Positions 1-7,313 are shown, counted from the stretch's first letter. The stretch is DNA of 11,317 nucleotides from an uncultured Streptococcus sp. (GCA_916050055.1 CAJZJY010000024.1:1-11317); one strand, 5' to 3'. Notes: a model not told the origin generated them from the sequence alone. Program-made: numbers and translations.

Positions 1-17
1 TCGTTTAAATCTTTCAT
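1..17 (-). CDS. 5' end of an unidentified gene running off the left edge
   Basis: On the minus strand an ATG at 17-15 opens a frame reading M-K-D-L-N before the window ends. It is preceded by GGGAG at 30-26, eight bases upstream, which is a good ribosome binding site. A promoter-like pair lies behind it at 53-82. Only five full codons are visible, so no function can be given. It would be transcribed divergently from the ABC-F gene that starts at 260. Confidence 0.45.
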
Positions 18-52
18 GAATAAGACTCCCTTTTTCTTTTATTTCCATGCGT

Positions 53-82
53 ATTCTATCACAACGACATTTCATTTCACAA
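53..82 (-). promoter_or_regulatory. Candidate promoter of the left-edge gene
   Basis: Read on the minus strand, TTGTGA (82-77) is followed after 18 bases by TAGAAT (58-53). A TG one base upstream of the -10 makes an extended -10 (TGaTAGAAT). It lies about 35 bases upstream of the ATG at 17. Called from consensus match only. Confidence 0.45.
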
Positions 83-202
83 ACAGTTTGCTTGCACCTC
101 ACGAACATTAATGAATTTCGCTTATATACAGCAAGCTTTGTGCTTTTTTCTTCACAACCTCCCTATTGTGAATGTGAATGCAAAGGAGAACGCGTATCAA
201 TA

Positions 203-230
203 TTGTTCCTCTTCTTTTTTATGCTAAAAT
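203..230 (+). promoter_or_regulatory. Candidate promoter of the ABC-F gene
   Basis: TTGTTC (203-208) and TAAAAT (225-230) are separated by 16 bases, with TGc directly before the -10 (extended -10). Transcription would begin about 20-25 bases before the ATG at 260. A dyad TTCACAA-N8-TTGTGAA at 151-172 lies just upstream and could bind a regulator. Confidence 0.55.
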
Positions 231-259
231 AAACTGAAACCACATTGAAAGGACCCGTC

Positions 260-2209
260 ATGATTTTACTACAAGGACAAGGACTTGCGCGTACGTTTGC
301 AGATGAAGTCCTATTTGAAAATATTACGATTCATATTCAAGAAAATTCACGCATTGCCATCGTTGGGCGAAATGGTACTGGAAAATCCACGCTATTAAAA
401 ATGTTGGCTGGCATCGAAGAACCTTCTCTTGGCGCTGTGTCAAAGAAGAAAGACCTCTCGATTGGCTACTTAGACCAATACGCTGCCATCCAGTCTTCGC
501 GTACCGTTTGGGAAGAAATGGTGCATCTCTTCGAAGATGTGGAAACCTTGAAGAAACAAGCGCAAAAAGCAGCTGAACAACTCGGTGACCCAGACCTTCT
601 AAGTGACCCCGTGGCATACGAACTCGCCTTAAAACGATACGACCAGCTGCAAGAAGAATTGAACCAAAAGAATGCGTATGGTTACGAGTCTGAAATTCGT
701 ACCGTTCTTCATGGATTCCGTTTCTATCCAGAAGACTACGACCAACCGATTCAAGCACTCTCTGGAGGCCAACGCACTCGTTTGGCACTAGCTCGTATTT
801 TATTAGAGAAACACGACTTACTCATCTTAGACGAACCAACCAACCACTTGGATATCGAGACATTGACGTGGCTTGAAGACTATTTACGCTCTTCTAGTAG
901 CGCTCTAGTCATCGTATCTCACGACCAATACTTCTTGGACCGTGTGTGTAACGAAGTCTATGAAATCAGTCATAAGGCTTGCGAATATTACAAAGGTAAC
1001 TACTCGCACTACTTAGAAGAACGCGAGCAACGCTATTTACTTAAACAAAAAGCCTACGAGAAGCAGCAACAAGAGATTCACGACTTAGAAGAATTCATTG
1101 CGAAAAACTTAGTGCGCGCCTCAACCACAAAACGTGCGCAATCACGCCGTAAGAAGCTCGAGAAAATGGAACGCTTAGAGAAACCAAAAGGCGATCAACG
1201 CTCTGCTCGTTTTGAATTTACCGTGGAACGCGAATCCGGAAACCAAGTGCTACAAGTAACTGATGCTTATATCGGCTACGACCACGAAGCCTTGAGTGGT
1301 CCGATTTCCTTCCAGCTTCGTAAGCGTGAGGCCATCGCGATTGTGGGGCCTAACGGGATTGGAAAATCGACCCTCTTGAAGTCGATTACGGGAGAACTTC
1401 CTTTAATCGAAGGCTCGATTGATTTAGGCGCTGGCGTTCAAGTCGGTTACTATGACCAAAACTTGGCCGGCCTCTCATCGAATCAAACGGTTCTAGAAGA
1501 ACTGTGGTCTCGCCACTCTACGATGCCTGAAAAAGACATCCGTTCGATTCTTGGCAGTTTCCTCTTCTCAGGGAACGACGTTGAGAAAACAACCGCTCAA
1601 CTCAGCGGGGGTGAAAAGGCCCGTTTGGCACTTTGCAAATTGTCTCTTGAACATGATAATTTCCTACTGCTCGACGAACCAACCAACCACTTGGACATCG
1701 ACAGTAAAGAAGTCCTCGAAGATGCCCTCATCGACTACGACGGCACGATTTGTTTCGTTTCGCATGACCGTTTCTTCATCAACAAGGTCGCAACGGCCAT
1801 TCTTGAAATCGAAGAAACTGGCAGCACGCTGTATTTAGGCGACTACGACTACTATCTCGAGAAAAAACAAGAGAAAGAAGAACTCGCCGCTTTGCAAGAG
1901 GCCAAGGATGCCCCACTAGCAACGGCCCAGCCGATGACAGAAGCTAAAGCCAGCTACCATGCCTCTAAAGAAGAGCAACGTCAAATCCGTACGCTCACTC
2001 GTCGCATCGAGCAACTAGAAACGGAGATGCACGATATCGAAACGGCACTCGAACAAGTGCATGAGGCGATGACGCTAGAAGAAAACTATTCTGACCCAGA
2101 TAAATCTGCTGCCCTCTCAACCGAAGAAGGAGCCCTTCTCGAGCGCCAAGAAACACTTCTTGAGGAATGGGAAGAAGCTTCTCTAGCGCTAGAAGAATTC
2201 AATCAATAG
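260..2209 (+). CDS. ABC-F family ATPase (YdiF/Uup-like), ribosome-associated
   Basis: A soluble ABC-F protein of 649 residues with two ATPase domains and no membrane segment. Domain 1 has Walker A GRNGTGKST (about 36-44), LSGGQ (167-171) and LLILDEPTNHLD (187-198). The charged linker at about 240-315, rich in Lys, Arg and Glu, is where ABC-F proteins contact P-site tRNA. Domain 2 has GPNGIGKST (363-371), LSGGE (448-452) and LLLDEPTNHLD (469-479). A Glu/Gln-rich C-terminal stretch (about 566-648) looks like a coiled coil, as in B. subtilis YdiF and E. coli Uup. Family members bind the ribosome and modulate translation; some protect against antibiotics, but nothing here shows a resistance role. 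I chose the ATG at 260 because GAAAGGA (247-253) sits at the right distance; an upstream TTG at 245 would overlap that site. Probably a single-gene unit ended by the hairpin at 2256. Confidence 0.93.
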   Translation: MILLQGQGLARTFADEVLFENITIHIQENSRIAIVGRNGTGKSTLLKMLAGIEEPSLGAVSKKKDLSIGYLDQYAAIQSSRTVWEEMVHLFEDVETLKKQAQKAAEQLGDPDLLSDPVAYELALKRYDQLQEELNQKNAYGYESEIRTVLHGFRFYPEDYDQPIQALSGGQRTRLALARILLEKHDLLILDEPTNHLDIETLTWLEDYLRSSSSALVIVSHDQYFLDRVCNEVYEISHKACEYYKGNYSHYLEEREQRYLLKQKAYEKQQQEIHDLEEFIAKNLVRASTTKRAQSRRKKLEKMERLEKPKGDQRSARFEFTVERESGNQVLQVTDAYIGYDHEALSGPISFQLRKREAIAIVGPNGIGKSTLLKSITGELPLIEGSIDLGAGVQVGYYDQNLAGLSSNQTVLEELWSRHSTMPEKDIRSILGSFLFSGNDVEKTTAQLSGGEKARLALCKLSLEHDNFLLLDEPTNHLDIDSKEVLEDALIDYDGTICFVSHDRFFINKVATAILEIEETGSTLYLGDYDYYLEKKQEKEELAALQEAKDAPLATAQPMTEAKASYHASKEEQRQIRTLTRRIEQLETEMHDIETALEQVHEAMTLEENYSDPDKSAALSTEEGALLERQETLLEEWEEASLALEEFNQ

Positions 2210-2216
2210 TCTTTTG

Positions 2217-2238
2217 AAATTATCATATATGATAATTT
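2217..2238. repeat. Perfect 22-bp AT-rich palindrome after the ABC-F stop
   Basis: AAATTATCAT is followed immediately by ATATGATAATTT, giving an exactly self-complementary 22-mer that begins seven bases after the stop codon and is followed by more T residues. It could be a weak hairpin helping termination or a protein-binding site. Its half-site TATCA-N4-TGATA matches the palindrome at 5925-5942. Confidence 0.6.
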
Positions 2239-2255
2239 TTCACTTTCAGCAATTC

Positions 2256-2299
2256 AAAGAAGCGTAGACTCCATACTGTACGGAGCCTACGCTTCTTTT
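2256..2299. terminator. Bidirectional intrinsic terminator between convergent genes
   Basis: AAAGAAGCGTAG (2256-2267) pairs perfectly with CTACGCTTCTTT (2287-2298). The 19-base loop contains a further CTCC/GGAG pairing. A residues precede the stem and T residues follow it, so it can serve the ABC-F gene on the plus strand and the exporter operon, whose stop is at 2305, on the minus strand. Confidence 0.85.
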
Positions 2300-2304
2300 G
2301 TCGT

Positions 2305-4050
2305 TTACTGTTGCCACTGACTTTGATAGAGATTGTAGTAAAATCCACGTTGCTCCATCAAGCTGGCATGATTTCCTTTTTCAATGACATGTCCGTCTTT
2401 CAAGACGAGAATCACATCCGCGGTACGAATGGTCGATAAGCGGTGCGCCACGATAAAGCTCGTGCGTCCTTCCATCAGATGTTGAAAGGCTTCTTGAATC
2501 TTCAACTCGGTACGCGTATCGATGGAAGACGTTGCCTCATCAAGAATCAGCATATTAGGTTGTCCCATCATCACACGCGCGATGCAGAGCAATTGTTTTT
2601 GCCCTTGCGAGAAGTCCCCACCGTCATCTGAAATCACCGTATCATATCCTTGTGGCAGACGGCTTACAAATCCATGAATATGACAGAGTTTGGCGATGCG
2701 AATCATCTCTTCTTCGCTAATCGTTGGATTTCCCATCGTTATATTTTCACGGACAGTTCCCGTTTGAAGCCATGTTTCTTGAAGCACCATTCCAAATCCA
2801 TTTCGTAGGCTTTGACGCGTGATGTCTTCAATCGAAAGCCCGTCGATGGCTAATTTTCCACTATTAATATCGTAGAAACGCATCAATAAGTTAATCAATG
2901 TCGTCTTTCCACTTCCGGTTGGACCGACAATCGCCACACGTTGCCCTGGTTTGACCTCAAGCGAGAAGTCTTCAATCAGCGGTTGGTCTTTCACATAAGA
3001 GAAGTCCACATGGCTAAATTCCACCGCTCCGTCAAAGTTTTCAGGAGACACAGCCCCTGCACGCTCTGGACTCTCAGAAGGTTGTTCCAACAGTTCAAAC
3101 ACACGGGTCGCACAGGCAATCGCATTTTGCAGTTCGGTAATGACTCCTGAGATTTCATTGAATGGTTTCGTATATTGGTTTGCGTAACTTAAGAAGGATG
3201 ACAATTGTCCGACCGTCACGCCACCACTCATCACGAAGAACGCCCCGAACACGCCCACACTGGTGTAGACGATGCTATTGACAAAGCGCGTTGCCGGATT
3301 CGTGATACTCGAGAAGAAAATAGCCTTAAGTGACACATCCGTTAAGTTCTTATTAATCACCGAGAAGTCCTCGATGACTTTTTCTTGTTGCTGGAAGGCC
3401 GTCACCACTCGTGTCCCCTCAATCATCTCATTCATATAGGCAGTTTGGTCGCCACGAATTTCCGATTGTTGTTTAAAGAAATGATAGGATTTCTTCGCAA
3501 CAAAGCTGGCCATCACAAAGGATACTGGCGTCACCACCACTACCACGAGGGTCAGTGTCACATTTACGCTAAGCATAAAGATTAACGTTCCTAGAATCGT
3601 CATCACACCGGTAAATAACTGCGTGAATCCCATCAACAGCCCGTCCGCGAATTGATCCGCGTCTGCAATAATACGGCTCTCGATTTCTCCGGCTGGATGA
3701 ATATCTAAATAACTTAGTGGTAAAGTCTCGATTTTTTCAAGCGCGTCTCTACGAAGGTCACGAACTACACAGTACGTCATCTTGTTATTGCTCAGGTTCA
3801 TAAACCACTGCGCAACAGAAGCTATTATTGTAAAGAGGGCAATCTGCCAAAGGATGCCAAATAGTCCTTCATAGAACACTTGGCCCGTGTCCAGCATTTG
3901 GTCTACGGCTTCTCCGACTAATTTTGGAATCATTAACGTTCCGAATACATTGACACTCGCCAAAAGAATGGACGCTACGAAATAAATCCGGTAGCGACGG
4001 ATGTAGCGAAGGACTTTACGGATGGTTTCCCATTGAGTTTTCTGTCTCAT
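2305..4050 (-). CDS. ABC exporter half-transporter, consensus-site subunit (YfiC-like)
   Basis: A 581-residue exporter half-transporter. The N-terminal membrane domain carries about six segments (roughly 21-45, 63-86, 141-163, 166-186, 245-275, 280-305). The ATPase domain has Walker A GPTGSGKTT (376-384), Q-loop Gln at 424, signature FSQGQ (480-484), Walker B LILDE with catalytic Glu505, and H-loop His536. The signature departs from LSGGQ, while the catalytic Glu and His are intact. That is typical of the consensus-site partner in heterodimeric multidrug or peptide exporters such as BmrCD, LmrCD, EfrAB or YfiBC. It would act in the cytoplasmic membrane with the product of the upstream gene. 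Its ATG overlaps the upstream stop (ATGA), and a near-perfect AAAGGAGG lies inside the end of that gene, so translation is probably coupled. The substrate cannot be read from sequence. Confidence 0.92.
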   Translation of the reverse strand: MRQKTQWETIRKVLRYIRRYRIYFVASILLASVNVFGTLMIPKLVGEAVDQMLDTGQVFYEGLFGILWQIALFTIIASVAQWFMNLSNNKMTYCVVRDLRRDALEKIETLPLSYLDIHPAGEIESRIIADADQFADGLLMGFTQLFTGVMTILGTLIFMLSVNVTLTLVVVVVTPVSFVMASFVAKKSYHFFKQQSEIRGDQTAYMNEMIEGTRVVTAFQQQEKVIEDFSVINKNLTDVSLKAIFFSSITNPATRFVNSIVYTSVGVFGAFFVMSGGVTVGQLSSFLSYANQYTKPFNEISGVITELQNAIACATRVFELLEQPSESPERAGAVSPENFDGAVEFSHVDFSYVKDQPLIEDFSLEVKPGQRVAIVGPTGSGKTTLINLLMRFYDINSGKLAIDGLSIEDITRQSLRNGFGMVLQETWLQTGTVRENITMGNPTISEEEMIRIAKLCHIHGFVSRLPQGYDTVISDDGGDFSQGQKQLLCIARVMMGQPNMLILDEATSSIDTRTELKIQEAFQHLMEGRTSFIVAHRLSTIRTADVILVLKDGHVIEKGNHASLMEQRGFYYNLYQSQWQQ

Positions 4051-5771
4051 GCTTCATCCTCCTTTGGAAATTGTGAATAGTAAATTTCTTGGTAAATTTC
4101 GTTGTTCGCTAAAAGCTCATCATGCGTGCCTTTACCGACAAGATTTCCTTCATCCAGCACAAGAATTAAGTCTGCATACTGCACAGACGCCGCCCGTTGC
4201 GACACGATAAAGGTTGTTGGACGTGGCGTTTGGTTCTTAATCGCCTCACGCAATTTCGCATCGGTCGCAAAGTCTAATGCCGAAGCACTATCATCTAAGA
4301 TTAAAATCGGTGCTTGTTTAGCAATCGCACGTGCAATCGTCATCCGTTGTTTTTGCCCACCGGATAAATTGCGACCATTTTGTTCGATGCCATAATCAAG
4401 TCCGCCTTCTTTCGTCTGTACAAACTCGCTGGCTTGGGCGATACCGAGCGCCTGTTCTACGACTTCAGTAGAAGCCGATGCATTTCCAAAACGAACATTG
4501 TCGGCAATCGTTCCACGGAAGAGTTGCGCCTTTTGCAAGACCATTCCGACCGCCCCACGAAGCGAAGCAAAACGGTAGAGACGAACGTCTTCCCCGAACA
4601 CCTCTACACTGCCTTCAGTCGCATCATAGAAACGGGGAATCATATTCACAAGAGACGATTTCCCGCTACCAGTCCCACCGATAACGCCGATGGTCTGTCC
4701 TTTCAGCGCGGTAAATGAGATATGGTTCAACGCTGCATTTTGGTCTCCTTGATACGTCAACGTCACGTCTTTAAACGCCACCGCCACTTCCCCTTCAGGA
4801 TGAACATTTTCAGAACCTTCGACCATATCCGCTTCAATCGATAGAATCGTATTAATACGCTCTGCACTCGCCACTGATTTTGTCATCAATACAACTAGGT
4901 TTGCGAATTTTACAAGTTCCACTAAGATTTGAGACATGTAGTTTGTTAAAGCGATGACTTCCCCTTTCGTTAAGGTGCCAGTATCGACTTTAATCGCCCC
5001 TCCATAAAGAATGACGATGAGTGCCACATTCACAATCACAAACGTAATAGGATTCATGGCTCCTGAGAGGCCACTCACCTTTTGTTGCGCTTGATTCAAC
5101 GCTTCGGTATCTTCTCTAAACGACTGAATTTCTTTTTCTTCGCGGTTAAATGCACGAATCACACGCACACCGAGTAAGTTTTCATGCACGAGGCGCATAA
5201 TCCGATCCAATTTTCCTTGCACACGGCGATACATCGGAATCGTCCAGTAAATAATCCCGAATACGACGACTGCTAAGATTGGAACTGTGATGACAAACGT
5301 CCAAGCCATTTCCACATTCACGACAAACGCCATCACAATCGCTCCCCCAACGATAAACGGGGAACGTAGCAATAGACGAAGCGCGATGTTCAACCCGTTT
5401 TGCACGAGATTCATATCACTCGTCAATCGCGTCAGTAAAGTGTCATTTCCAAGCGCATCGAGTTGCGAGAAGCTAAAGTATTGAATTTTTGAAAAGAGTG
5501 CCTGTCTCACGTCTGCGGTAAATCCTGTCGCCGCCTTTGCCGCAAAATATTGAGCGGTAATCGACACGACAACGCCTAAAATTCCTAGTCCAATAAGAAT
5601 CGCTCCTTGTTGGAGAATCAGCGCAGTATCCCTGTTTCCAATTCCTTTGTCGATAATGACCGCCATAATGAGCGGAACAAACAACTCCAGAATCGCTTCG
5701 AATAATTTAAATAAAGGTGCCAATATCGTTTCTTTCAGATACGGCTTTAAATAAGGTTTTAACTTGTTCAC
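4047..5771 (-). CDS. ABC exporter half-transporter, degenerate-site subunit (YfiB-like)
   Basis: First gene of the exporter operon, about 574 residues from the start chosen here. Numbered from the upstream ATG at 5795, it has membrane segments at about 24-46, 62-85, 140-162, 165-187, 248-268 and 279-303, Walker A GGTGSGKSS (373-381), Gln421 of the Q-loop and a canonical LSGGQ (477-481). Walker B is ILILDD, so the catalytic Glu is Asp502, and the H-loop reads VSQR, with Gln533 in place of His. All these changes, plus the partner's FSQGQ, fall in the same composite ATP site, leaving the second site canonical. I prefer the GTG at 5771-5769 (MNKLKPYLKPYL...) because AAAGGAAG lies nine bases upstream. 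The in-frame ATG at 5795 has no ribosome site and lies within a few bases of the predicted transcription start. Substrate unknown. Confidence 0.9.
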   Translation of the reverse strand: MNKLKPYLKPYLKETILAPLFKLFEAILELFVPLIMAVIIDKGIGNRDTALILQQGAILIGLGILGVVVSITAQYFAAKAATGFTADVRQALFSKIQYFSFSQLDALGNDTLLTRLTSDMNLVQNGLNIALRLLLRSPFIVGGAIVMAFVVNVEMAWTFVITVPILAVVVFGIIYWTIPMYRRVQGKLDRIMRLVHENLLGVRVIRAFNREEKEIQSFREDTEALNQAQQKVSGLSGAMNPITFVIVNVALIVILYGGAIKVDTGTLTKGEVIALTNYMSQILVELVKFANLVVLMTKSVASAERINTILSIEADMVEGSENVHPEGEVAVAFKDVTLTYQGDQNAALNHISFTALKGQTIGVIGGTGSGKSSLVNMIPRFYDATEGSVEVFGEDVRLYRFASLRGAVGMVLQKAQLFRGTIADNVRFGNASASTEVVEQALGIAQASEFVQTKEGGLDYGIEQNGRNLSGGQKQRMTIARAIAKQAPILILDDSASALDFATDAKLREAIKNQTPRPTTFIVSQRAASVQYADLILVLDEGNLVGKGTHDELLANNEIYQEIYYSQFPKEDEA

Positions 5772-5804
5772 ACGCGTACTTCCTTTTACATCCATAGTAC
5801 TTTT

Positions 5805-5813
5805 ATTGTATCA
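5805..5813 (-). promoter_or_regulatory. Extended -10 promoter of the ABC exporter operon
   Basis: On the minus strand TGaTACAAT (5813-5805) is a good extended -10. No convincing -35 lies at the usual distance. The predicted start of transcription, near 5798, leaves only about 27 bases before the GTG at 5771. Confidence 0.55.
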
Positions 5814-5869
5814 CATTTTATCCTCTTCAAAAGCGGAAAAACTTGCTTCCTATTTTTGTTTTTTAGGAT

Positions 5870-5901
5870 GTAACAATTATGTTACGTAACAAAAATGTTA
5901 C
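5870..5901. promoter_or_regulatory. Two abutting 16-bp dyads, candidate operators
   Basis: GTAACA-ATTA-TGTTAC (5870-5885) is followed with no gap by GTAACA-AAAA-TGTTAC (5886-5901). The junction itself reads GTTACGTAAC, and the pair is flanked by T and A that extend the symmetry. The spacing of 16 bp places the two sites about one and a half helical turns apart. They lie about 60-90 bp upstream of the exporter -10. No regulator gene is visible nearby, so the binding protein is unknown. Confidence 0.6.
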
Positions 5902-5924
5902 ACTCACTTTTAATTTCCTAAAGA

Positions 5925-5942
5925 TGTATCATTAATGATACA
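5925..5942. promoter_or_regulatory. Third palindrome of the operator cluster
   Basis: TGTATCATTAATGATACA is a perfect 18-bp palindrome. Its core GTATCA-N4-TGATAC has the same layout (GTAWCA-N4-TGWTAC) as the two dyads at 5870-5901, with a centre 40 bp from the nearer one. The shared geometry suggests one family of DNA-binding protein. Confidence 0.55.
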
Positions 5943-5988
5943 AAACTAATTTTTCCCCACAGTTGGGTTTATTGGAGCAAATAATCAT

Positions 5989-6249
5989 TAGAAGACTGGG
6001 CAACTCTTTCTTATGAGAAAGTTGATTACGAAAAATCTTACGGATTCTATAATAGGTATAACGTGGGATAGCATTAAATGCGAAAAAGGGAGCGTAGGAA
6101 TTTTATTCCGTACGCTCCCTTTGAGGCTTTAAAGGTGAGAGACCTAGGCTCGAACCGGTGCAACGTTATAGCTATTATGAAGATATCCGTAAGGATTTGG
6201 AGTAATCAACATTATTCACTATACTGTCACCCAGATGCCCAGTCTTCTA
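5989..6249. repeat. Long-palindrome structured element, copy 1 (after asd)
   Basis: The stretch between asd and the exporter promoter is bounded by a perfect 14-bp inverted repeat TAGAAGACTGGGCA (5989-6002 and 6236-6249). Further arm pairings are GTTGATTAC (6021-6029 with 6202-6210), AATC-TTACGGAT (6034-6045 with 6185-6197) and ATAATAGGTATAACG (6049-6063 with 6164-6178, one mismatch). The enclosed core (6064-6163) contains a strong hairpin at 6085-6122, a stem TTAAATGC/GCTTTAA (6074-6081 with 6126-6132, one bulge), a hairpin at 6134-6156 with a GAG-AC-CTA-GG-CTC tip, and CGGTGCAA (6156-6163). The core matches the minus strand of 10408-10654. No open reading frame worth calling is inside. It could be a miniature mobile element, a structured RNA, or both. 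I do not recognise a known family. Confidence 0.8.
6083..6122 (-). terminator. Intrinsic terminator inside copy 1, serving asd
   Basis: On the minus strand AAAGGGAGCGTA (6122-6111) pairs with TACGCTCCCTTT (6096-6085). The stem is extended by GGAAT/ATTCC after one bulged base, closes on a three-base loop, and is followed by a run of T (6087-6083). This is the only strong terminator downstream of asd and lies about 130 bases beyond its stop. Confidence 0.75.
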
Positions 6250-6254
6250 TTTAA

Positions 6255-7247
6255 TTATTTACGTAAACCGTGCTCCTCAATATACTCCGCAATTTGGATG
6301 GCGTTGCTTGCTGCACCCTTACGAATATTGTCGCCCACACACCAGATGTGGAAGCTGTTTGGTTGAGAAATGTCGCGGCGAATACGTCCTACATACACTT
6401 CATCATGCCCAGTTGCTTGTAATGGTGTTGGATATACATTTTCCTCAGGCTTATCTAATACGATTACGCCTGGTGCTTTTTCTAAAATCGCACAAATTTC
6501 TTCAGGTGTTGTATCTTTTTCGAAAGTCACATTGATTTCTACAGAGTGTGAGTTGAATACTGGCACACGCACACAAGTAGCAGTGATGGCTACATCATCT
6601 GATAAGCCTAGAATCTTGCGAGTTTCTTGAATCATTTTCATTTCTTCTTTTGTATAGCCATTTTCTAAGAACACATCGATATGCGGCAATACGTTATTAT
6701 AAATTGGGTGTGGGTAGTTTGTTGGAGCTTCCCCTTTTTCCCCATTTCTTAAATCATTAATCCCTGCTTGTCCAGAACCTGAAACAGCCTGATAAGTTGT
6801 ATACGCCACACGTTTCAACCCAAATGCATCATGCAATGGACGTAATGGCACAACCGATTGGATTGTTGAGCAGTTTGGATTTGCGATAATCTTACGCTCT
6901 AATGTTGGTGCGTTACATTCTGGCACGACTAAATCAATCTCTGGATCCATTCTCCATGCGCTTGAATTGTCGATAACAATTACGCCGTCACGTTCTGCGA
7001 TTGGCGCAAATTTCAATGAAGTGCCGCCCCCTGCTGAGAAGATGGCGTAGTCAATATCACGCTTGAAGGAGTCTTCCGTTAATTCTTCGACTACATAATC
7101 TTTTCCTCTAAACTGTAGTACTTTCCCTGCTGAACGCGCTGAAGCAAGTAGATATAAGTGCTCTACTTGTAAGTTGCTTTCTTCTAAACGTTCAATCATT
7201 TTTGTTCCAACGACACCTGTCGCTCCTACAATTGCAATATTTACCAT
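6255..7247 (-). CDS. asd: Aspartate-semialdehyde dehydrogenase
   Basis: Reduces 4-aspartyl phosphate to aspartate 4-semialdehyde with NADPH in the cytoplasm, the branch point to lysine/diaminopimelate, threonine and methionine. The 330-residue protein opens with the nucleotide-binding loop GATGVVG (8-14). It has the catalytic Cys126 in NPNCST, the SGSGQAG segment (156-162), and RVPVFNSHS (227-235), whose His234 fits the acid/base residue. It is slightly short for the family (about 330-370) but looks complete. ATG 7247 is preceded by AAAGGAG at good spacing. It has its own promoter at 7285-7313, although read-through from uvrB and the YjbR gene is possible because I see no terminator before it. 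No riboswitch is evident in the short leader. Its stop lies five bases from the inverted-repeat end of the element at 5989-6249, which supplies the likely terminator. Confidence 0.96.
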   Translation of the reverse strand: MVNIAIVGATGVVGTKMIERLEESNLQVEHLYLLASARSAGKVLQFRGKDYVVEELTEDSFKRDIDYAIFSAGGGTSLKFAPIAERDGVIVIDNSSAWRMDPEIDLVVPECNAPTLERKIIANPNCSTIQSVVPLRPLHDAFGLKRVAYTTYQAVSGSGQAGINDLRNGEKGEAPTNYPHPIYNNVLPHIDVFLENGYTKEEMKMIQETRKILGLSDDVAITATCVRVPVFNSHSVEINVTFEKDTTPEEICAILEKAPGVIVLDKPEENVYPTPLQATGHDEVYVGRIRRDISQPNSFHIWCVGDNIRKGAASNAIQIAEYIEEHGLRK

Positions 7248-7284
7248 AAAAAAATCTCCTTTTTGCTAAAACGCTATGTTGAAA

Positions 7285-7313
7285 ATTATAGCGAATCTCT
7301 CGTTGAAAGTAAA
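7285..7313 (-). promoter_or_regulatory. asd promoter, overlapping the end of the upstream gene
   Basis: On the minus strand TTTACT (7313-7308) and TATAAT (7290-7285) are 17 bases apart. The stop codon of the upstream gene (7288-7286) is part of the -10 hexamer, so this promoter is embedded in coding sequence. Confidence 0.65.

Noticed and set aside
47..232. 61-codon open frame upstream of the ABC-F gene
   Set aside because: It has no ribosome site, overlaps two promoter candidates and has a composition unlike a protein; it is better read as a divergent intergenic region.
245..259. Earlier TTG start for the ABC-F protein
   Set aside because: It would make the best ribosome site part of the coding region; ATG at 260 fits better and matches the usual N-terminus of the family.
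324..788. 154-codon antisense frame inside the ABC-F gene
   Set aside because: It lies opposite clearly conserved Walker and signature motifs and has no recognisable protein features. The same holds for the other frames opposite or across the exporter genes, asd and uvrB (for example 1551-1838, 4102-4395, 4380-4718 and 8016-8324).
6120..6165. tRNA-like GGTTCGAGCC on the minus strand of copy 1
   Set aside because: It resembles a T-arm, but no acceptor stem, anticodon arm or D-arm can be formed around it; the sequence is part of the element hairpin.
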